The notes beneath the pieces are model-generated. The model saw nothing but the letters and a program-made list of their open reading frames with translations, was not told the origin of the DNA and did not search any database. The position numbers and the translations under genes were made by a program. From the NCBI GenBank assembly GCA_031254035.1, contig JAIRVF010000026.1, forward strand, positions 1-55,754: a stretch of 55,754 nucleotides of DNA, read 5' to 3'. This DNA is from Paenibacillus sp. GTDB lineage: Bacteria > Bacillota > Bacilli > Paenibacillales > Paenibacillaceae. Shown piece by piece: positions 8,554-16,473 of the stretch; within the stretch, counting starts at the first letter, position 1, and every line of letters starts with the position of its first letter.

Positions 8554-9990
8554 TTACTTACCAATAAGTTCAACGCTTTGCGTATCCATCAGCGGAATCC
8601 AGTACTGGTTGACCTTGATCGTAAGTGGCTGCGGGTAGTTAACTGCCTCTTTGCCAAAATTATAAGTTTTTTCGTCTTTGCTGTAATCATCTTTACTTGA
8701 GGTTACGTATCCGCCATGACCTAGGGATTCCGGATTCAACTGCTTATGTTTTTCACCTTTGGCGTCGGTGAAGCTGTCATCCAGCCACATTGATCTGCTG
8801 TCCGCAACCTGGGCGTGTTCTAGGGTACGTTCCAAATAGATCTCCCCGGCCCCCTGTTTTTCATCAGGCTCCGGCGGAACGATGCGCAAAAGATTATCCG
8901 GCGCTTCTAAAATTTCTTTTTTCTGCAAATCGATCACAAGTTTCAGCTTTTCCTTGTTGACAGCGCCAATGCCAAATATCTTTAACGAAGCCGTGTCCGG
9001 CCGCTCAAGCTTGCTGCACTTGTACACCAATGTTGTTTTAGATTCATCATTAAACATCTTGATCGGATAATACAATTTTTCGCTTTGATCTCCGCTTTTG
9101 CCGATGAGAACCGGATTGATCATATTAAATATCTGCTTCTCATTTGCTGAATCGTATTCCAAATCCACATAGGTTTGGAGCGGTGTATACAGTAATTGAC
9201 GCACTTTAATTTTTTGACTCGCGACCGTTAGTGTTTGGTCTGGATAAAAGACACGTTCATTATCTTTCAACATATTGGAATCGAGATCAAAAGCAACATC
9301 CAACCACTCTTGATACTTATTAGCCGAGGTGTCCCATACTTTAAAGCTGAGTTTCGCGTCTTTGTTGTACTTAGCAGTCGGCGATAGATTCGTCTTGTAT
9401 ACAAAGTAACCCGTTTCCCCCGGTGAGATTTCATTGCTATTAAAGTGATCGAGGGCATATATCGACTCTGCCCATCTAGACGGCGCCTCCACACCCCCGA
9501 ATTCAAGTGATTCTACAATAGGAATGGCGGCTTTTTTCGTATGATTTTGCACGCTATACAAAACATATGCGTTTCGTCCATCCGCAACGGCGCCCGCGAC
9601 GTCGATGCGTACACCGTTTTTCTCCACGCCAAGATTGACCGGTTTCACAAGACCTTGCTCCAGCGCGGCTGCAAACCCCTGATCCCTAGCAGCGGCCGGG
9701 CGGAACAATTCGATGTCAGTGACGTTTTTGGGACTGGCCGTTTGCACCAATATTTCATTCCCGCCCACATTCGGAAATCCTGTCAAAGAGAATACAATAA
9801 ACACCGCAGCTGCCGCAGCCGCTATTGCTCCTGCCCCATATGAATAAATACGCTTCATTTCGCGTTTCCTCCCTTTTGTAACTCCAGCCCGCACGGCATA
9901 TGCAAGCTTCATTTCCCGAATCTCCTCGGCCTGTTTTTTGACTGCTTCGGAATCTGTCATCAGAACGCGTTCTTCTTTTTCCAACATCAT
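8554..9990 (-). CDS. anti-sigma factor, DUF4179-like
   Basis: This gene follows an ECF sigma gene by 18 bases and is the expected membrane-bound inhibitor. Residues about 1-50 are charged and cytoplasmic (AEEIREMKLAYAVRAGV). One transmembrane segment lies near 53-72 (AGAIAAAAAAVFIVFSLTGF). About 400 extracytoplasmic residues follow, with the beta-rich pattern of DUF4179 anti-sigma factors (DGRNAYVLYSVQNHT). The start is one of two tandem ATGs (9990 chosen), with AGGAGG seven bases upstream; the GTG at 9996 is too close. The signal sensed by the outer domain cannot be told from sequence. Confidence 0.78.
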   Translation of the reverse strand: MMLEKEERVLMTDSEAVKKQAEEIREMKLAYAVRAGVTKGRKREMKRIYSYGAGAIAAAAAAVFIVFSLTGFPNVGGNEILVQTASPKNVTDIELFRPAAARDQGFAAALEQGLVKPVNLGVEKNGVRIDVAGAVADGRNAYVLYSVQNHTKKAAIPIVESLEFGGVEAPSRWAESIYALDHFNSNEISPGETGYFVYKTNLSPTAKYNKDAKLSFKVWDTSANKYQEWLDVAFDLDSNMLKDNERVFYPDQTLTVASQKIKVRQLLYTPLQTYVDLEYDSANEKQIFNMINPVLIGKSGDQSEKLYYPIKMFNDESKTTLVYKCSKLERPDTASLKIFGIGAVNKEKLKLVIDLQKKEILEAPDNLLRIVPPEPDEKQGAGEIYLERTLEHAQVADSRSMWLDDSFTDAKGEKHKQLNPESLGHGGYVTSSKDDYSKDEKTYNFGKEAVNYPQPLTIKVNQYWIPLMDTQSVELIGK

Positions 9991-10008
9991 TCGCACGCCT
10001 CCTTTAAC

Positions 10009-10515
10009 TCACATATATTTACGAAGCTGCTTCAGGCCCTCCCGCAGCCAAGTTTTAATCGTTCCTTCCGGTTTTTTCAGAATATTGGCGATTTCAGCAG
10101 TCGTCATATCCTGGTAATATTTCAACATGACAACATGCCTGTATTTCTTTTTCATCTTCTCCATCGCCCGTTCCAGATCGATCCGATCGCTGCTTTTCAT
10201 CTCTTGTACCGCTTCTTCTTTTATCTTTTCCGAAGGCTGTACGCGTTTTTTGCGCCGGAGCTCGTCCATGCAGCAGTTAATGGTAATCCGGATCAGCCAG
10301 GACGTAAACGCCTGCTCGTTTTTTAGTTTTTTGCGTTTCATCCAGGCTCTGCAGGACGCTTCCTGCACAGCTTCCAATGCGTCCGTTTCATTTCGCAGAT
10401 AACTGAAAGCAATCGAATACAATCTTCGCTGTTCAGCCGACAAGTATTTGAAAAAGGTCTCTTCGTCCATCTGACTTGTATGTGCAAAATGAACTTCCTT
10501 CATCGTCTGATCCAT
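10009..10515 (-). CDS. ECF-type RNA polymerase sigma factor
   Basis: A 168-residue sigma-70-family regulator with region 2 at residues about 20-90 (RRLYSIAFSYLRNETDALEA then VQEASCRAWMKRKKL) and a region-4 helix-turn-helix at about 115-165 (MTTAEIANILKKPEGTIKTW). It resembles the SigV/SigW-like ECF group and is co-transcribed with the downstream anti-sigma gene, so the two should form a membrane-stress response switch. The ATG at 10515 follows a G-rich Shine-Dalgarno. I could not assign a convincing autoregulated ECF promoter upstream. Confidence 0.88.
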   Translation of the reverse strand: MDQTMKEVHFAHTSQMDEETFFKYLSAEQRRLYSIAFSYLRNETDALEAVQEASCRAWMKRKKLKNEQAFTSWLIRITINCCMDELRRKKRVQPSEKIKEEAVQEMKSSDRIDLERAMEKMKKKYRHVVMLKYYQDMTTAEIANILKKPEGTIKTWLREGLKQLRKYM

Positions 10516-10674
10516 CCCCCCGCCCCCTTTCTTGCTGACAATTCAATCATGGATCCATGTTCTCAATAGCTATTTTCATAATGTAAGACGTGGCTCACCG
10601 TAAAATAGATTGAAATTTTTTTACTGTGATTTGTTTTCTCGAATAAAACCTGTCGGGTTAATGTTTTAGACAGC

Positions 10675-10718
10675 AAGAAAAAAAGCAATACGCCAGCACA
10701 TGACCAGCTTATTGCTTT
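10675..10718 (-). terminator. terminator after the small membrane protein gene
   Basis: AAAGCAATA (10682-10690) pairs with TATTGCTTT (10710-10718). On the minus strand the stem runs into a run of T. It sits about 48 bases past the stop at 10766, in the gap before the sigma gene. Confidence 0.7.
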
Positions 10719-10765
10719 CCTAATTTACCATGATCTCGGCCCAAACTAAAATCCCCGCACCTCAT

Positions 10766-11101
10766 TCATGACGGCTTTTTTTTTTTAGGCTTCATCTGCA
10801 CCGCAGAAACGATATAAACAATAAGAACTACACCAAATAGGTTCCAAATACTCGGTATTGACGCGACAGATAGATAAAGACCATAAGGCAAAGACCAGAC
10901 AAACACAATGCACATTAAAATTCGATTTTTCAAAAACGAAGCTACAATGCCAACCAAAGCTGGAAGAATCAACATTGTGTAAAAGACTTTAATCGTTCCA
11001 CTGTTTGGTGGTATACTTGAATACGGATTCCAATACAGAAAAACAGCACATAAAATAATGCATAAGGCGGAAGCAAATAAGCCTAAGTTAGAAATTTTCA
11101 T
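10766..11101 (-). CDS. small integral membrane protein, unknown function
   Basis: A product of 111 residues with about four hydrophobic helices (LGLFASALCIILCAVFLYW, VFYTMLILPALVGIVASFL, ILMCIVFVWSLPYGLYLSV, LFGVVLIVYIVSAV) and a basic tail KPKKKKPS. I chose ATG 11101 because GGGAGG lies six bases upstream; a TTG 21 bases earlier has no ribosome binding site. No family recognised. It has its own terminator. Confidence 0.6.
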   Translation of the reverse strand: MKISNLGLFASALCIILCAVFLYWNPYSSIPPNSGTIKVFYTMLILPALVGIVASFLKNRILMCIVFVWSLPYGLYLSVASIPSIWNLFGVVLIVYIVSAVQMKPKKKKPS

Positions 11102-11241
11102 TAATGACCTCCCATACTTCAAAATATTGCACTAGCTACCAGTTAGGTCAGAAAATAAAAGTCATTCTTCCGAATTTTATATATATGTATATGTAAAGAG
11201 TGGACTATTGTCTTGCGTCGTATTCTTTCAGATCAGTGTTT

Positions 11242-11541
11242 TTAAATCTTTTCGCCCGTAATAACGCAATCTTCAAGTACAAGCCAGAAATTATTTTCAT
11301 CATAATCCTTTACAGTTCCTTCGATACGATAATCCGGCTATAAGAAATTCCATGGCGTACGTTCTCTAAGCTTTTCGTCATCAGTAACTGCATACGTCTG
11401 GTCGTTGATACGGATGATGATTCCTTGTGGATAAAACATGGCAATCGCCCCTCTAATCCGGCTTCCTGGCGCATATTGCTGCTTGGTGATTGTCCATGTT
11501 GCTTGATCTTCCTCAATCCCGCGCGCTTGAATATATTTCAT
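11242..11541 (-). pseudogene. small conserved-looking protein with an in-frame amber codon
   Basis: The frame opens at ATG 11541 (AGGAGG three bases upstream), encodes 67 residues ending RERTPWNFL, meets TAG at 11338-11340, then stays open in the same frame for 31 more residues (PDYRIEGTVKDYDENNFWL onward) to a TAA at 11242. The second part reads as natural protein, so the ancestral product was probably about 99 residues and the TAG a point nonsense mutation. A diverged fragment of the same gene lies at 21437-21492. Function unknown. Confidence 0.6.
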
Positions 11542-11644
11542 GGACCTCCTCTTCTCCTCTATATATCTCGTGCTAAATACTACATAAGTCTTAACTTAAC
11601 TGACTTTATACATAGACTACATATAATTTAATAAATGTTGTGTA

Positions 11645-11968
11645 CTAACTAAAAAAGATATTAACCATTTCTAAATTATAGTTTAATCTGCAATTATCCA
11701 TATTATCAGACGACAGCACTTCTTCTTCACCAAAATAAATCCACTTATTAGATATGCTGTTTAGAAAATCTTCTCTATCATTACCACAAAATGGTCTATA
11801 TAGTTCTAATTTTATTTCTGACACTGTAACACCATCATACTTCCAATAAGGCTCTATATTTATATCTTTATACTTTATATTATCTTCATTGATATATGAT
11901 AGTAGTTTTCTAACAATCTCAATCACCTTGTCTTTATCAATAGTTTTTATGAATAATCTAATAAACAT
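11645..11968 (-). CDS. hypothetical protein, AT-rich gene
   Basis: A 107-residue cytoplasmic product without signal peptide or membrane segment (starts MFIRLFIKTIDKDKVIEIV, ends LNYNLEMVNIFFS), rich in Asp, Glu, Asn and Ile. The ATG has AGAGGG seven bases upstream. The gene is clearly AT-richer than its neighbours, which suggests recent acquisition. Size and composition would suit an immunity-type protein, but I see no motif that supports this. Confidence 0.5.
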   Translation of the reverse strand: MFIRLFIKTIDKDKVIEIVRKLLSYINEDNIKYKDINIEPYWKYDGVTVSEIKLELYRPFCGNDREDFLNSISNKWIYFGEEEVLSSDNMDNCRLNYNLEMVNIFFS

Positions 11969-12011
11969 CTTTCGTCCCTCTCAAAATCATAATATTATAC
12001 AATTTCGTACT

Positions 12012-12110
12012 TTATATCTTTTCATATAATTTTCCCCTAAGAACTTCTAATTGCTCCTTGAGTTTTTTATTTTCTTCTTCTAATTCTTTAATCTTTTTAT
12101 CTTTAGCCAT
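12012..12110 (-). CDS. 32-residue coiled-coil mini-protein
   Basis: A short frame encodes KIKELEEENKKLKEQLEVL followed by RGKLYEKI, a strongly heptad-patterned coiled coil. The ATG at 12110 lacks a clear Shine-Dalgarno. It could be a real small protein or the coiled-coil tail of a lost gene. It lies in the AT-rich stretch between the hypothetical gene at 11645 and the hydrolase at 12174. Confidence 0.3.
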   Translation of the reverse strand: MAKDKKIKELEEENKKLKEQLEVLRGKLYEKI

Positions 12111-12173
12111 TATGGGTTCAGTCAAATAAATACCATCTAATTATCTACACTATATTCCTTCCAAGCTTCAATA

Positions 12174-12979
12174 TCAGAATTGAACCGAAAACCCTTCAAA
12201 ACGATGTATGCCTGTCCCGAAACGAACCAAGTTTTTCTCCCGCAGTTCCTTTACCGCTTCTTTCACCACGCCCAGAAATTCCGGCTCCAGACCAAGGCGG
12301 TTATGTCCACCGTAAATTTTCTTCACCCCGGTAATTCCCGTGATTCTTTCCAGCGAGTTTACGAGATCCTCCGGACTGGTTGTCGGATAAAAAGCATATA
12401 CCGGCGTTTCGTCATATAGCAAATCACCAGTAAATAAGTACTCCCTGCTCGTATCATGCACTGCGATATGCCCGGGGGAATGGCCGGGAGTATGATAGAT
12501 GACTAATCTCCGCGAACCAAGTTCGATCTCATCCCCGTCCCGGAGCAGGCCAGTTGGCTGCCCTTGATACGGTGTATACGTTGAGGGATTAAAAGAAGCT
12601 GGCACAGGCTTGGTAATATCGCGCGATATATCCTTACGAATTGCTCGATCGACAACTTCTTGATCCCGCTTACGAGCCAATCCTCTTCGGCTTCATGCAC
12701 ATAAATTTCCTCATATTGTCCATGGCTGCCGATATGATCGGCATGGACATGCGTTGTCAGCACCATAATGGGCAAATCGGTCAACTGATCCGTCATGCGT
12801 CTCATATGATCAATGCCGAGTCCTGTGTCGATCAGAGCAGCACGCTCATCCCCTATAAGCAAATACGAATGCACCTTTTCCCAATGTCCAAATTCGCTGA
12901 TCGCAAACGTGCTCTCATCAAGCTTTGATACGGTAAACCAAGTGTCATCAATAACGATTGGATGTTCCGTGTTTTGCAT
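12174..12979 (-). pseudogene. metallo-beta-lactamase-fold hydrolase, frameshifted
   Basis: The 5' frame (ATG 12979 with GGAGGG seven bases upstream) carries the zinc-binding THVHADHIGSHG motif. The 3' frame carries TPGHSPGHIAVHD and FTGDLLYDETP plus a late YGGHN, the remaining metal ligands of the fold. The frame changes near 12620-12640, around SIEQFVRKDISRDI. Intact, it would be a cytoplasmic hydrolase of about 268 residues (thioesterase- or glyoxalase-II-like; substrate unknown). It sits 26 bases after the ArsR-like regulator and shares its transcript. Confidence 0.8.
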
Positions 12980-13005
12980 ATGTATTCCCTCCGAAATTTT
13001 TTAAA

Positions 13006-13617
13006 CTATTGAATAGTGATATTTTCGTTATCATCCCGAAACGCAATCAGGGACATATAATAATGCTTTTCTTCAAATAATTCTGGAGTTTCCGCGTTTT
13101 CGCCCGTCTGCATTGTGAAATGCTTGTTAATAAGCTGCCGGAATTCCTCCACAAAAGCATGAAAACTTTCCTCCGTTGCATGAAAGTGATAAGTTGAGGC
13201 GATATTTTTACGCCTTGTCTCATTTGTGCTGTCCAAGGCAAAAGATACGGCCGATGCGTTTTCGATTTTGGTCCGCGTTACCTCCACCGTCTCCATAAAT
13301 ACCTGCCTTGATGTTTCCACTAAATCCGCGCTTGGCAGCAAATGAGCTTCCGGAATGAACCTGCCGGCTACGGCGCGATAATACTTCTGAACGATTCCGT
13401 TTTTCTCTTCCTTTCGTACCACTTGAATGATGCCATGTTTCTCCAATTCTTTTAAATGAAAATAAATATTATTGCGCTGAATGCCCAGCATTTCGGCCAA
13501 TTGTTGTCCGGTATAGGCTTCTTTCACTAGATTCATCAATATTTTCGTGCGAAGGGGATCGGCTATTGCTTTGAGTTGCTCATGGGTTTGGATTTTGTAA
13601 ACACCTGTTAATTTCAT
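13006..13617 (-). CDS. ArsR-like winged-helix regulator
   Basis: A 203-residue cytoplasmic regulator with an N-terminal winged helix at residues about 10-80 (QLKAIADPLRTKILMNLV, GQQLAEMLGIQRNNIYFHLK) and an extended C-terminal domain, as in HTH_20-type proteins. I start it at ATG 13617, where GGAG lies eight bases upstream; the longer frame to 13671 has no ribosome binding site. It is the first gene of a two-gene unit with the broken hydrolase and probably controls it. Confidence 0.82.
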   Translation of the reverse strand: MKLTGVYKIQTHEQLKAIADPLRTKILMNLVKEAYTGQQLAEMLGIQRNNIYFHLKELEKHGIIQVVRKEEKNGIVQKYYRAVAGRFIPEAHLLPSADLVETSRQVFMETVEVTRTKIENASAVSFALDSTNETRRKNIASTYHFHATEESFHAFVEEFRQLINKHFTMQTGENAETPELFEEKHYYMSLIAFRDDNENITIQ

Positions 13618-13635
13618 TTTAACATCTCCATATTT

Positions 13636-13700
13636 TTTACCGGTAAATTTTAATTTACTGTAGCTTATCAAAGAGTATCATAACACTTCCTATTGGTCAA
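13636..13700 (-). promoter_or_regulatory. promoter and palindromic operator candidate of the ArsR-like gene
   Basis: TTGACC (13695-13700 on the minus strand), 17 bases and TACTCT (13672-13677) form a plausible promoter. Downstream lies the perfect 12-bp palindrome TTTACCGGTAAA (13636-13647), 18 bases ahead of the start codon. That is a likely binding site for the encoded dimeric regulator, inferred from position only. Confidence 0.5.
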
Positions 13701-13740
13701 TATTTCCACTCATTTGTGGATCTCGAGCAGCATGACGCCA

Positions 13741-13764
13741 AAAAAGCCGCGATTTATCGCGGCA
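13741..13764 (-). terminator. terminator after the 838-residue protein gene
   Basis: GCCGCGAT and ATCGCGGC form an eight-pair stem with a tiny loop (13747-13764), followed on the minus strand by six T. It is 16 bases past the stop codon. Confidence 0.9.
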
Positions 13765-13779
13765 TAAAAATGAACATCT

Positions 13780-16296
13780 TTATTTCGGATCATTGTCCTT
13801 TGTTTCCGTTTTAATATATTGGATCGGATAATACTCTGTGCCAAGCAGCATTCTCCGTCCCTGGAACTCATCGTACAGATTCACGCGAATGTTCCCGCCT
13901 GCAAGTTTTTTGTAAAGGCTGTTTTTTAGCGTTGTGTTATACGATTTATTATTCCCAATTGTCCAATCCGTACCAGGCGTCAAAGTGATCTCTTTCGATT
14001 GGTCAAGCGGATCGACGAATTCCAAAACAATCTTATGCTCATACGGGCCGGTTTCGAAATCTCCGTTTTTTGTCAATGTATACTGGATCAGCGTTTCTAC
14101 GACATCTGTACCTTCATTTAATGTTGATTCCACTTTGTTGATCGAGAGGCTATAAGGGAACAAGTCTACGTTTTTCAGATTGGAAGCCGGAGGTGCTCCA
14201 GAAGGGCTAAGCGCCATGCCAAAAGTATCTACATACTCGGTTATTGTTCCTTCTGCCTCCGCCAGTTTCCCTTCAGCCATGCCCGCACCTAAATAAAGCA
14301 CTAGCTTTGATGTATCTACGCTAAGTGGAAGTTTGCTCCAGACGGTAATCAAGTTTTTGCCTTGAGGATTCACGATATTGACCGATTGGCCTACGGTAGC
14401 CTCATAGTACTGGTTATCAGGGGTTTTGTAAAAAGCAACAAAGCGAGCCGGTTTGGATTGGCGTGCCTCTTCACTCGTCATTTCAAGCTCTGTATATATC
14501 AAATTCGAATTGTTTTCACTATAGACGGTTGACCGGCGTTCGCGGATTTCTGCTTTTTTACCCGCTGTCTGAATATGATAAATACTGCCGGCGGCGGCGT
14601 TATCTACCATATTGGTTAGGGAATGAGTATTGAAGGCAAGAAACTGCTTCACTTCATCCCCTGAGGTTTCTTGCAGGATGATTCTTAACTGATCGATACC
14701 CAATGAATAAGGTACATTCGCTATCACAAACATTTCCGCCGTTTCATTCGGCGCGAGAGAAACCGGCCCATTCTGTCCCATCATCTTTGCCGATCCGCTA
14801 AGATCATTCTTTTCCGTTTTGATTAGCGCTTTCAGTTGAGGCATTTGAACCGTACGGGACGTTGCATTGCGGATTGCGATTTTGGCTGCGATTTGATCTC
14901 CATCTGCCCAAGGCACACGCTGATAAGAGCTGAGCTTGACTGCGAATGTTCCATAACTGTTTTCAAACAAAGTTTCAATGCCGGGCACGCTGCTGTTTTC
15001 TAGGGAATAAGGAACCTGGTAACTGGCTGCCGGAAAGATGATTTTATCCTGCGCTGGAGGTTCGCTCATTTGCAGCTGTAGCGTCCCTTGGTTCAGCTTT
15101 AATGGTATGGCCACGCCGAGATCAATGATTTTCTCATCCAACGGTTTTAAAGATAGATTGGCAAGCGCTTTTGCATCCACTGGAATGCTGTATCCTTCAG
15201 CGGTTTTGACAGCAAACTCATAAGCAGGAAGCGTAACCGGTTTATTTCCGAGATTTTTAAAACGAAATTGCAAGCTCCATTGAGCGGAATCATTCTCCGC
15301 ATTCATGGTCGCACCCTTAAGCTGAGTTTCAACCGCATTCCTTGTAATCATCAATTTCTTGACACCGTAATTAGGCACCGCTGAATCCGGAGCGCTTATC
15401 GCTGGAAGACGTAAGGCTTTTACCGGCAGAATTACTTTCAAAACGTCATCTTCCAGCGCCCATTGCAGCTGCATATTTTCTGTTATCATATAAGAAGGTA
15501 TCTCCGCTAAATAGTAGACGATTTTCTTTTCTTGGGGCTGCACTTTAAAATTGCTACTCGCATCGTCTAACGCGAGAGAGAATACCGAACCGCCGGATGA
15601 CTTTAGGTATGCTTTATAGCCGGGATCACTAAGCACCTTAGTACCTTGATTGACTAGACTGATGCCAGCCTTGAGATAGGTTTTTCCATTCATTTGAATT
15701 TTTTGCAAACTCTCAGCTTGCGCGGTTACAGGCAGACCGTTCATCATCATTTTCTGGCTCCGCCCCATGGGAACGACCGTTGAATACGTGTCTGGAACCG
15801 TGAATATACCCAGTCTTTTCTGATAATCAGAGCTATTGAAATCCCATCCGAAGACGGATACTTGCACTCCATTTACGTTGGCGGCCTTGCCAATGTTCAC
15901 GTAGTATACGACGGACTGGCTGCTATGTGCGGGTATCCTTTTTATAGACGAGTCGCTTGTAATCGGTTTACCCTGTACGACTGTTCCCCCTGGCATGGTT
16001 ATACTGGAAAAATAATCGATAAGAGCCACACTGCTCCCACTGTCATTGCTATAGTGGAGCGTATAAATCAGAATATTGCCGCTTGGTTGTGCAAAAACAT
16101 CCATATCCGTCAGCTTTACGCTGACATTGCTTTTTAAAGCAACCGAGCCAAGACGATCGAGCGTAATATCAGCTGCCACAGCCGTTTTGGGGACGGACAC
16201 GCTCGCTGAGGCTGCATATGTTCCGTAAGTTACAGACTGACTGATTACTGCTGTGCCGAGCAATATTGCAGCATAGGTCTTTATAGGCTTGTGCAT
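13780..16296 (-). CDS. large secreted protein, unknown function
   Basis: An 838-residue exported protein. The signal peptide is at residues 1-28 (YAAILLGTAVISQSVTYGTYA); the rest is beta-rich with repeated spacing of hydrophobic and Asn/Gly turns. It lacks cysteines, obvious catalytic motifs and a sorting signal. Segments such as SGSSVALIDYFSSITMPGG and NATSRTVQMPQLKALIKTE look like repeated immunoglobulin-like or NEAT/DUF-style modules, which I cannot name. The ATG has AAGGAGGG eight bases upstream. It is the last gene after two permeases, an HlyD-like adaptor and a binding lipoprotein, so it may act outside the cell with that transporter. Confidence 0.75.
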   Translation of the reverse strand: MHKPIKTYAAILLGTAVISQSVTYGTYAASASVSVPKTAVAADITLDRLGSVALKSNVSVKLTDMDVFAQPSGNILIYTLHYSNDSGSSVALIDYFSSITMPGGTVVQGKPITSDSSIKRIPAHSSQSVVYYVNIGKAANVNGVQVSVFGWDFNSSDYQKRLGIFTVPDTYSTVVPMGRSQKMMMNGLPVTAQAESLQKIQMNGKTYLKAGISLVNQGTKVLSDPGYKAYLKSSGGSVFSLALDDASSNFKVQPQEKKIVYYLAEIPSYMITENMQLQWALEDDVLKVILPVKALRLPAISAPDSAVPNYGVKKLMITRNAVETQLKGATMNAENDSAQWSLQFRFKNLGNKPVTLPAYEFAVKTAEGYSIPVDAKALANLSLKPLDEKIIDLGVAIPLKLNQGTLQLQMSEPPAQDKIIFPAASYQVPYSLENSSVPGIETLFENSYGTFAVKLSSYQRVPWADGDQIAAKIAIRNATSRTVQMPQLKALIKTEKNDLSGSAKMMGQNGPVSLAPNETAEMFVIANVPYSLGIDQLRIILQETSGDEVKQFLAFNTHSLTNMVDNAAAGSIYHIQTAGKKAEIRERRSTVYSENNSNLIYTELEMTSEEARQSKPARFVAFYKTPDNQYYEATVGQSVNIVNPQGKNLITVWSKLPLSVDTSKLVLYLGAGMAEGKLAEAEGTITEYVDTFGMALSPSGAPPASNLKNVDLFPYSLSINKVESTLNEGTDVVETLIQYTLTKNGDFETGPYEHKIVLEFVDPLDQSKEITLTPGTDWTIGNNKSYNTTLKNSLYKKLAGGNIRVNLYDEFQGRRMLLGTEYYPIQYIKTETKDNDPK

Positions 16297-16323
16297 AATT
16301 TTCCCTCCTTGATAATTCTAAAG

Positions 16324-16415
16324 AAAAAACATACTTTCTCAGAAGGTAGACCGCATGTTGCGGAAGTTCTTCTTGCGAGATACGGATGCTAAGCCTTTGA
16401 ACTTCTATGTTTTCT
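16324..16415 (-). other. structured intergenic element between lipoprotein and 838-residue protein genes
   Basis: The minus strand can form nested stems: AAAACATA with TATGTTTT at the ends, GAAGTTC (16399-16405) with GAACTTC (16363-16369), and the small hairpin CCGCA-ACA-TGCGG (16351-16363). A T run follows on the minus strand. It lies in the 177-bp gap, close upstream of the 838-residue protein gene, and could attenuate its expression. Unassigned RNA family. Confidence 0.4.
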
Positions 16416-16425
16416 TATCTCTTAG

Positions 16426-16459
16426 GAAGAAGCAGCGCACGAAGGTGGGCTGCTTCTTT
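16426..16459 (-). terminator. weak terminator or processing hairpin after the lipoprotein gene
   Basis: AGAAGCAGC and GCTGCTTCT form a nine-pair stem 15 bases after the lipoprotein stop. The T tract on the minus strand is poor (TTCCT), so partial read-through into the next gene is likely. Confidence 0.45.
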
Positions 16460-16473
16460 TCATTTCCATGCTC

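Noticed and set aside
10516..10675. Autoregulated ECF promoter before the sigma gene
   Set aside because: A CGTC element is present on the minus strand but no matching -35 motif at the right distance.
12140..12175. Minus-strand tail NSDIEAWKEYSVDN after the MBL hydrolase
   Set aside because: It looks protein-like but is only 14 codons, in a frame other than the hydrolase end; too short to claim.
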